Shown piece by piece: positions 18,012-24,281 of a stretch of 24,281 bases of DNA. A program made the position numbers and the translations under genes. Origin of the DNA: JBDRNO01 sp043811005. GTDB lineage: Bacteria > Bacteroidota > Bacteroidia > NORP154. The notes under the pieces are model-generated. The model ran no database searches, was not told the origin of the DNA, and saw only the letters and a list, made by a program, of their open reading frames with translations. The stretch is from NCBI GenBank assembly GCA_043811005.1, contig JBDRNO010000204.1, positions 1 through 24,281 of the forward strand, read 5' to 3'. Within the stretch, counting starts at the first letter, position 1. Each line of letters starts with the position of its first letter.

Positions 18012-19943
18012 ATGAAAAAGTTGATTTTGGTTATTTTAATATTCAATATTCAATACACAATAATTCCCGGTATAATCGGGATTTCGCTATTGCTCAACAA
18101 TAATCAATTAATAGCCCAAACATGGTCTCCTTTACAAAAACAAATTAAGCACTATCCGGGTGGTGGCCTTACTGTGAAAGATTTACACGTTTATAACAAC
18201 ATGCTCTATGTTAGCGGAGGATTCATAGAAGCGGGAGCTATAACAGCAAACCACGTTGCTTCCTGGGATGGAACAAACTGGGGAAATCTTGGTTATGGTA
18301 TTGATTATTCAACCTATGTGGAGTGTATTGCCAGCTATAACAATGAACTGTACGTAGGAGGAAGTTTTTTTGATGCAGGCGCACCCGGCAGTGATATTGA
18401 TAAAATAGCACGTTGGAACGGAAATTCGTGGAATTCCATTGATAATGCTTTTATCAGCACACCACCTACCTATTGGGTAAGGTCTATGGAGGTGTATAAC
18501 GGGGAGCTTTATATAGGGGGTTATTTCAACCTGATAGGAAACACTTACGGCATTGCCCGCTGGAACGGCAGCCAGTGGGATTCCGTTGGAACTGGTGTTG
18601 GAGGGAAGGTGTATGCAATGGCAATTTATAATAATGAGCTGTATGTTGGTGGCATATTCGGTTATGCAGGTGATACAACCGCCTATGACATTGCCCGGTG
18701 GGATGGAAGCCAGTGGAAGTCGGTTGGAATAGGTGTAGATGGAGATGTTAACGTATTTGAAGTTGATACCTTAAACAATATTTTATATGTAGGAGGAGAT
18801 TTTTTCAATTCTTATAACTTAGATAGTACTATTATTAGCTCTAAGTTTGTTTCACAATGGAATGGACAACAATGGTCTTTATTACCGGTTGTACCACTCC
18901 AAACCAATTGTACATCACTTACCATATATCACGGCAAGCTCTATGCTGCGGGTTTGGCTTTAACGGGTTCATTATCGGATATCAATTTCGCTATATGGGA
19001 TGGCAAATCTTGGGAAGCGATCACTGGACTTAATAACGGTATTAACGCAATGGCTGTTTATCAAGACACCCTGTATGCAGGCGGATACTTCACTTATGCA
19101 GGCAATGACAGCGCCTTTTACATTGCAAAGTGGGCTACGCCCAATTACTGTGATAGTATTCACGCTTCAATTGCAACAATCTCTGATACCATTTTTTTAT
19201 CAGATTCAGGCCTCATTCAACTGAACAATACCGGCTATGCCAACCGGTGGTGGTGGAGTTTCGGGGATGAAAAAACAGATACGGCAGAAAATCCCAACCA
19301 TTTTTATGACAGCGCAGGCACTTACACCATCACCCTTGTCGCCACTTATGGCCTCTGCCCAAAAGATACGGATTCAGCAACAATTACCGTCATTGACAAC
19401 TGCAGCCAGTTCAACGCATCAATCTATACACCTTCAGACACTGTTACTATGAGCGCCGGCACAGCACAAGTCATGTTTTATGACAGTAGTGATTATGCAG
19501 AGGAATGGTATTGGGATTTTGGAGATGGAGCTTCGGCAAGCTCAGTGCAGCATCCTGTACACACCTATGATAGCGCAGCAACATTCACTGTTATGCTGGT
19601 TGTATCATATGGTAGTTGTAAGGATACGGCTTATGCCAATATTACTGTGAAAGATGAAGTAGGTGTTGATGAATTACGTCCGCCAGTTGGCGGAGACGAA
19701 TTACGAATATATCCAAATCCAAGTGGTGGTGGTTTTTTTGTTGAATGTCAAATGTCAAATGTCAAATATCAAATGTCAAATGTGAAGATTTATGATATGC
19801 GGGGAGAATTGAAAGAGGAATTATCATTCATTAAAACAAAGCAATTACAGATTAATACAAATGGTTGGGCAAAGGGGATTTATGTATGTATGTTGGAGGT
19901 TGATGGTAAGAATGTAGCGAATGAGAGGATTGTTGTGGATTGA
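18012..19943 (+). CDS. Secreted beta-propeller-like WDG-repeat protein with two PKDs and T9SS sorting domain
   Basis: A 643-residue protein. The signal peptide (about 1-36, ending NNQLIAQ) is followed by about seven repeats of 45-60 residues (37-378), each with an (A/S)(R/S)WDG--W strand and a NNELYVGG-F strand. This pattern is common in Bacteroidota secreted proteins and is probably a propeller. PKD1 (about 378-462) has WWWSFGDE and PKD2 (463-547) has WYWDFGDG. The T9SS type-A sorting domain (about 562-643) begins LRIYPNPSGGGF and ends NERIVVD. Binding to a surface or polymer is likely; no active site was seen. The first 17 residues nearly copy those of the giant protein upstream (MKKLILVILIFNIQYTI), while the mature parts are unrelated. 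Three repeats sit in frame: a CCCG/CGGG hairpin in the signal peptide, a 27-bp duplication just before the sorting domain, and six heptamers inside the sorting domain. Confidence 0.87.
   Translation: MKKLILVILIFNIQYTIIPGIIGISLLLNNNQLIAQTWSPLQKQIKHYPGGGLTVKDLHVYNNMLYVSGGFIEAGAITANHVASWDGTNWGNLGYGIDYSTYVECIASYNNELYVGGSFFDAGAPGSDIDKIARWNGNSWNSIDNAFISTPPTYWVRSMEVYNGELYIGGYFNLIGNTYGIARWNGSQWDSVGTGVGGKVYAMAIYNNELYVGGIFGYAGDTTAYDIARWDGSQWKSVGIGVDGDVNVFEVDTLNNILYVGGDFFNSYNLDSTIISSKFVSQWNGQQWSLLPVVPLQTNCTSLTIYHGKLYAAGLALTGSLSDINFAIWDGKSWEAITGLNNGINAMAVYQDTLYAGGYFTYAGNDSAFYIAKWATPNYCDSIHASIATISDTIFLSDSGLIQLNNTGYANRWWWSFGDEKTDTAENPNHFYDSAGTYTITLVATYGLCPKDTDSATITVIDNCSQFNASIYTPSDTVTMSAGTAQVMFYDSSDYAEEWYWDFGDGASASSVQHPVHTYDSAATFTVMLVVSYGSCKDTAYANITVKDEVGVDELRPPVGGDELRIYPNPSGGGFFVECQMSNVKYQMSNVKIYDMRGELKEELSFIKTKQLQINTNGWAKGIYVCMLEVDGKNVANERIVVD
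18044..18081 (+). repeat. Heptamer units and small hairpin within signal-peptide codons
   Basis: Three 7-bp units (CAATATT, CAATACA, CAATAAT, 18044-18064) are followed at once by an inverted repeat, TCCCG (18065-18069) against CGGGA (18077-18081). Compared with the start of the giant gene, the hairpin and following codons look like an insert that lengthens the signal peptide. Confidence 0.5.
19668..19705 (+). repeat. 27-bp partial tandem duplication carrying a hairpin
   Basis: GATGAATTACG (19668-19678) recurs as GACGAATTACG (19695-19705), exactly 27 bp later. Between them is the inverted repeat TCCGCC-AGTT-GGCGGA (19679-19694). It encodes DELRPPVGGDELR directly before the sorting domain and keeps the frame. 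Confidence 0.7.
19744..19785 (+). repeat. Six heptamers inside the T9SS sorting-domain codons
   Basis: The units are AATGTCA three times, AATATCA, AATGTCA and AATGTGA. The 42 bp encode the repeated QMSNVK residues of the sorting domain. Both other frames meet a stop directly after the tract (TGA at 19783-19785 in one, TGA after three codons in the other), so a gain or loss of one unit would cut off the domain. Confidence 0.85.
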
Positions 19944-20424
19944 GGGTTTGCTCAATTGTTCAATTGTTCGATTGCTCAATTGTTTGATCGCTGGATTGAA
20001 GTGTAATCCTGAATAAAAGTTTCTATATAATGAACTTCTTAAGCACAGTTCATCCTGAGCACCGCCATCCGCAAGCCAGTGGGAAGGGCATGGCGGGGCG
20101 AAGGATCTCCCGCTTGCCTTCCGAAACCTCTGTGCAGGCAGGGCTACTTTTACCTGCCCTTCAAAAAAGCTTTTTACTGAGGACGGTAAGTTTAGCCGGG
20201 AGGTTCCTCGCGGAGTTTATCCCGATATTTTTGTCGGGACTCGGGATGACAGTATTGTCATTCTTTGCATACGGTTATCAACTTGGATCTATTTCGCCCT
20301 TGGAGGAGGATAATTCCGTCTCCCTCTCCATTTCCAACGTATTTTTCAACTTTTTTAATAAAACAATGAAAACATTTTGGCAACCAATGATATTTTTTTA
20401 CGTCTATATTTAAATAATAAATTT
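19944..20424. repeat. Intergenic region: octamer tract and nested inverted repeat
   Basis: Positions 19950-19997 are six degenerate 8-bp units (GCTCAATT, GTTCAATT, GTTCGATT, GCTCAATT, GTTTGATC, GCTGGATT). Positions 20049-20111 and 20198-20252 are inverted arms of one element: TTCATCCTGAG...GAAGGATCTCCC on the left, and the complement of TCATCCCGAG...GCGAGGAACCTCCC on the right. Each arm holds a different hairpin at its middle: CCGCCAT/ATGGCGG (20062-20068, 20090-20096) on the left, and TCCCGA/TCGGGA (20220-20225, 20234-20239) on the right. The 127-codon frame at 20030-20413 covers these repeats and is not called as a gene. Positions 20253-20424 are AT-rich leader for the peptidase gene; no TAnnTTTG was found. 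Confidence 0.7.
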
Positions 20425-23400
20425 ATGAAAAAGAAAATCAAATTTATATTTATAGTGATTTCCTATATATCATTTAATGGTATATTCGTTTTTTCATTTT
20501 TTTTCCCTCAAACTTTAACAGCCCGGCAGGTTACTTACAATACCCCCCCCCAAAAACCAATCCCCGGCAGCCAGATCGTAAAATATGATGCAAACCTTTC
20601 CACTCCCTCTTATGTCAGGTTTAAAAAAGGGAATGAGATTGAAATTGATAATTTTAAAGATTGGGCAAGATCGAATATAGGGTTTGATGAAAAATTTGAT
20701 CTGAGACAAACTAATGGCTTTACTGACAAACTGGGATACACACATTACCGTTACCTGCAGTATTACAATGGTTATCCCATTGAGGCAGCGGTTTATATTG
20801 CACATACCAAAAATGGCAGGGTACATTCTTTTAATGGTAAAATATTCCGGGAAATAGATATAGATCCCACTCCTTCAATTAAAGAAAATACTGCTTTGCA
20901 AAAGGCATTGGGGCACATAGGCGCTGATACATATAAGTGGGAAATAGAGGAAGAAGAAAACCACCTTAAATTAATACTTAATGACCCGTCTGCTACTTAT
21001 TTTCCCAAAGGAGAGTTGGTGCTCGTACCTCAAAACGGTCAATTTGATAATGTTGATAGTTACCGGCTGGCTTACAAATTTGATATTTATGCCCATTCAC
21101 TGTTAAAAAGGGTTTATATTTATGTAGATGCGGTTAACGGTGATGTGATCTTTGAACTGAACCGTATCTGTAATACAGATGTCCTGGGAACAGCACAAAC
21201 CATGTATAGCGGAACCAGGACCATTACTACCGACAGTCTTAGCAGCAGCAATTACCGTTTGAGGGAATCAGGAAGAGGTAATGGAATAATCACGTATGAT
21301 ATGAATGAAAGTACAAGTTATGGTTCGGCAGTAGATTTTACCGATACCGATAATTATTGGAACACCACTGCCAACTATGACGATGCTGCCTATGATGCGC
21401 ATTGGGGAACTGAAGGAACGTATGATTATTATTTCTACAATTTCGGCAGAAATAGTTATGATGATGCAGGAGCTCAACTGATTAGTTATATCCATTACGA
21501 TTACGCTTTTTCCAATGCATTCTGGGATGGCAGCGCTATGACATACGGTGATGGTGACGGTGCATCATATTCCCCCTTTACTGCATTGGATATTATAAGC
21601 CATGAATTAACACATGGTGTAACAGAGTTTTCAGCCGGCTTGATCTATTCCAGCGAATCAGGAGCGCTTAATGAGTCATTCAGCGATATTTTCGGTACTG
21701 CTGTTGAATTTTATATGAAGCCGGGTTCTGCCAATTATCTTATGGGTGAGGATATTATGATCGGGGGTGGTGCTATCAGGAGCATGGAGAATCCTAATCT
21801 GTATTATTGTCCTGATACTTACCAGGGAGATTACTGGGATCCCTACGAAGAGGTACATACCAACAGCGGTGTGCAAAACTTCTGGTTCTATTTGCTTCTC
21901 AACGGGGGAAGCGGGGTCAATGATATTGGTGATAGTTATTCGGTTGCCGGGATCGGAATTAACATGGCTGAACAAATTGCATACAGGAATTTATCTGTTT
22001 ATCTAACACCATCTTCAAATTATGCAGATGCACGGTTTTATTCCATACAGGCGGCAAAAGATCTATATGGCGATTGTTCAAATGAGGTCATTCAAACTAC
22101 CAATGCCTGGTATGCTGTTGGTATTGGAAATGAATATAGTACTACCCTTACAAGTGATTTTGATGCAGGCATTTCATATTGTACTGCTCCTGCAACAGTT
22201 GAATTTGCTAATTTAAGCAGTGCCGCCAATGGTTATTTCTGGAATTTTGGAGATGGTAATACAAGTACTACAGCTAATCCCGTTCATGTTTATTCAAATT
22301 ATGGTATTTATACCGTATCTTTAATCGCTTACGGATGCTCGGGCGGAGCAGATACAACAGTAAAAGTTGATTATATCAATGTTGACTCAACAATTACATG
22401 TAATGTTTTTATGCCTGAGACCGGCACAGTAGCAGTTCAAACCAGTTGTTACGGAAAGTTATTTGACAGCGGAGGAATGGGCGATTATCAAAACAACACC
22501 AATGGTATTATTACTATAGCCCCGCCAGGTGCAACTGATGTTACTTTAACTTTTATTTCCTTTGCATTTGAATCATGGTATGATTATTTATATATATATG
22601 ACGGCCCTAATATTTCCAGCACCCTGATTGGTGCCTATGATGGATATTCATTACCTAATGGGGGTACTATAACATCTTCTGGCGGAGCCATCACATTATA
22701 TCAGGTTACTGATTATTCGGTAACTGAAGCAGGTTTTGAGCTGGACTGGAGCTGTTATATGAGTACAAACCCTCCCGTTGCAAATTTTACTGCAAATACT
22801 ACTACCTCATGTAATGGGTCTGTTAGTTTTATGGATCTATCCACCGGCCCAACTTCCTGGTACTGGGATTTTGGTGACGGCAATAATTCCACCGTTCAGA
22901 ATCCAACACATACTTATACAAGTGATGGTGTTTATACTGTTACTTTAATTGTTAGTAATGCTTATGGCAACGATACCTTTGTCCAGTCAAATTACATTAC
23001 TATATCATTAGGAGGGCCTCTAACCGCACTTTGCGCTCCCGGTATTATCAATCCCCTGTATGGCTTAGGAATATTTAATGTAACATTTAATACTATTAAC
23101 AAAACAACGGCTTCAGGGGACGATGGATATCAGGACTATAGCTGCACCGAGCAAACCAATGTTTATGCAGGACAGAGCTATTCTATATCAATTTCAACAT
23201 CAACCAGTTATGAAGAAAATGTTCGTGTTTGGATAGATTATAATAATGATGCGGTGTTCGATACAATTACCGAGCTGGCTTTCTCTTCTGATGATGTAAT
23301 GTCCAATCATGCCGGAACAGTGATTATCCCAGGGACGGCAGCGCTTAATACTTCCTTGCGGATGAGGGTGGCTTCCGATTATGCATTCGGGACTCCTCCA

Positions 23401-24281
23401 TCTCCGTGTAATGATGTTATGTATGGACAGGTAGAGGATTATGCAGTAGTTATAATGGAAAATACTAATCCGCCAATAGCTGATTTCACTGCTGATGGTA
23501 CGGCTACCTGCGATGGATCAATTAATTTTACCGATATGTCCGTAAACGTTCCCTCATCATGGTCATGGGATTTTGGAGATGGGAATACATCTGTTGTTCA
23601 GGATCCCACTCACGTATATACATCAAACGGCATTTATACTGTAACCCTTACGGTAAGCAATGCTTATGGCAGTGATTCGGAGACCAAAACAGACTATATA
23701 TCGGTTAATGACGGCCCGATACCCGCTTCCTGTACACCGTTAACCACGGACTATTGGTTTGATGAAGGGATTTATAATGTCTCGTATAATACTATCAATT
23801 ACTCATCAATTGGAGCCGAAGAGGGGTATATGGATTTTACATGCAATACGGGAACAAATGTTATTATTGAAGAAACTTATAGCATTTCCGTTCAAACCGG
23901 ATCATTCTCTGATGAATACGTCAGGGTTTGGATCGACTTTAATAATAATGCGGTGTTTGATACTGTTACAGAACTTGTATTTAGCTCCGATACCATTATG
24001 TACCACACCGGTTCTGTTACCATACCGGACGGTGCAGTTACCAACACACCGTTGAGAATGCGCGTTGCCTCTGCATTAACATGGTTTACGACACCCACTC
24101 CATGTGATGATATTCAAAACGGACAGGCGGAAGATTACACGGTTATCATATTGCCAAATACAGTGCCGCCTGTTGCCGGGTTTGATATGGATATTTTAGA
24201 GGTGTGTGAGGGAATTGTTGGATTTGCCGACCTGTCAACATATAATCCCACTTCCTGGTCCTGGGATTTTGGCGATAATAG
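20425..24281 (+). CDS. M4 (thermolysin-family) metallopeptidase with PKD, CUB and GEVED modules, 3' end outside window
   Basis: The frame is open from ATG 20425 to the window end (1285 codons). It has a signal peptide (about 1-33), an FTP/PepSY-type propeptide (about 45-250) and an M4 catalytic domain (about 255-575). Zinc site: HELTH with His393, Glu394 and His397, then Glu417 in GALNESFSD, the same 24-residue distance as thermolysin. The proton-donor His478 is in VHTNSGVQNFW. Downstream are PKD (577-655), CUB (657-778), PKD (782-867), GEVED (867-1014), PKD (1015-1096), GEVED (1098-1245) and the start of another PKD. The enzyme should be an exported, self-processed neutral endopeptidase, with the tail binding substrate or the cell surface. 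A T9SS sorting domain is expected beyond the window but not seen. A nine-C tract lies at codons 40-43. The module order after the CUB matches the end of the 1364-residue GEVED protein. Confidence 0.93.
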   Translation, partial: MKKKIKFIFIVISYISFNGIFVFSFFFPQTLTARQVTYNTPPQKPIPGSQIVKYDANLSTPSYVRFKKGNEIEIDNFKDWARSNIGFDEKFDLRQTNGFTDKLGYTHYRYLQYYNGYPIEAAVYIAHTKNGRVHSFNGKIFREIDIDPTPSIKENTALQKALGHIGADTYKWEIEEEENHLKLILNDPSATYFPKGELVLVPQNGQFDNVDSYRLAYKFDIYAHSLLKRVYIYVDAVNGDVIFELNRICNTDVLGTAQTMYSGTRTITTDSLSSSNYRLRESGRGNGIITYDMNESTSYGSAVDFTDTDNYWNTTANYDDAAYDAHWGTEGTYDYYFYNFGRNSYDDAGAQLISYIHYDYAFSNAFWDGSAMTYGDGDGASYSPFTALDIISHELTHGVTEFSAGLIYSSESGALNESFSDIFGTAVEFYMKPGSANYLMGEDIMIGGGAIRSMENPNLYYCPDTYQGDYWDPYEEVHTNSGVQNFWFYLLLNGGSGVNDIGDSYSVAGIGINMAEQIAYRNLSVYLTPSSNYADARFYSIQAAKDLYGDCSNEVIQTTNAWYAVGIGNEYSTTLTSDFDAGISYCTAPATVEFANLSSAANGYFWNFGDGNTSTTANPVHVYSNYGIYTVSLIAYGCSGGADTTVKVDYINVDSTITCNVFMPETGTVAVQTSCYGKLFDSGGMGDYQNNTNGIITIAPPGATDVTLTFISFAFESWYDYLYIYDGPNISSTLIGAYDGYSLPNGGTITSSGGAITLYQVTDYSVTEAGFELDWSCYMSTNPPVANFTANTTTSCNGSVSFMDLSTGPTSWYWDFGDGNNSTVQNPTHTYTSDGVYTVTLIVSNAYGNDTFVQSNYITISLGGPLTALCAPGIINPLYGLGIFNVTFNTINKTTASGDDGYQDYSCTEQTNVYAGQSYSISISTSTSYEENVRVWIDYNNDAVFDTITELAFSSDDVMSNHAGTVIIPGTAALNTSLRMRVASDYAFGTPPSPCNDVMYGQVEDYAVVIMENTNPPIADFTADGTATCDGSINFTDMSVNVPSSWSWDFGDGNTSVVQDPTHVYTSNGIYTVTLTVSNAYGSDSETKTDYISVNDGPIPASCTPLTTDYWFDEGIYNVSYNTINYSSIGAEEGYMDFTCNTGTNVIIEETYSISVQTGSFSDEYVRVWIDFNNNAVFDTVTELVFSSDTIMYHTGSVTIPDGAVTNTPLRMRVASALTWFTTPTPCDDIQNGQAEDYTVIILPNTVPPVAGFDMDILEVCEGIVGFADLSTYNPTSWSWDFGDN
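20543..20551 (+). repeat. Homopolymer C9 tract at codons 40-43 of the M4 peptidase
   Basis: Nine C followed by five A, coding TPPQK after the signal peptide. With one C less the frame reaches TAA, and with one C more it reaches TGA, both within about 20 codons. It is striking in an AT-rich genome. Confidence 0.85.
23011..24281 (+). repeat. GEVED-PKD modules homologous to those of the 5929-10023 gene
   Basis: The unit starting at 23011 and the next at 23710 are 699 bp apart, the same period as in the upstream gene. The first GEVED matches GEVED2 there (shared GDDGYQDYSCT). The following PKD matches PKD4 (ADGTATCDG, NDGPIPASCTPL), then come a GEVED5-like and a PKD5-like unit (LPNT-PP-A-FD). 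Confidence 0.8.

Noticed and set aside
20030..20413. 127-codon open frame between the propeller gene and the M4 peptidase
   Set aside because: It spans the two inverted repeat arms and their hairpins, has no recognisable domain, and its residues follow from the repeat sequence.
20425..24281. Frameshift in the M4 peptidase as a reason for its open 3' end
   Set aside because: HELTH, the downstream Glu and His, and the last codons of the window are all in the frame of the ATG at 20425; the gene simply continues beyond the window.

Overview
This AT-rich window looks like a chromosomal piece from a Bacteroidota bacterium. The large plus-strand proteins carry PKD, GEVED, SprB and FG-GAP modules, and three of the four end in recognisable type IX secretion (T9SS) type-A sorting domains; the fourth runs off the window. 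There is no consistent Shine-Dalgarno signal, and the one promoter-like match has the Bacteroidetes TAnnTTTG form. The species cannot be named from the sequence.

Layout. (1) 1-2883, minus strand: a small four-helix-bundle protein of the 23S-rRNA intervening-sequence (S23/IVP) family, then a dipeptidyl-peptidase-IV-type S9B serine peptidase with an intact Ser-Asp-His triad. (2) 3212-4096, plus: a secreted seven-TPR protein. (3) 4249-5712, plus: a GlcD-type FAD-linked oxidase with two unusual in-frame inserts. (4) 5929-24281, plus: four large secreted proteins. These are a 1364-aa GEVED/PKD protein; a 2577-aa FG-GAP/SprB/PKD/beta-helix protein only 5 bp downstream; a 643-aa WDG-repeat propeller/PKD protein; and an M4 thermolysin-like metallopeptidase with PKD, CUB and GEVED modules, open at the window end. 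They look like surface adhesins and secreted hydrolases exported by T9SS. No T9SS machinery, rRNA, tRNA, CRISPR array or transposase is visible.

The most notable non-gene signal is a dense population of short repeats. Tracts of 7- or 8-bp units, each with a different unit sequence, lie between genes and also inside reading frames (two signal peptides and one T9SS sorting domain). Small hairpin repeats occur in frame in glcD, in a signal peptide and beside a sorting domain. The intergenic regions 17818-17958 and 20049-20252 hold inverted copies of one element (TCATyCyGA...GAGGAATCTCC) whose centre is interrupted by different inserts. The M4 peptidase has a C9 tract near its signal peptide, and a one-base change there closes the frame in either direction. 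The GEVED-PKD modules of two genes are tandem 699-702 bp units, with two extra units in one gene. Together these suggest surface-protein genes that change by repeat slippage, module duplication and insertion of small repeats; that reading is inference.
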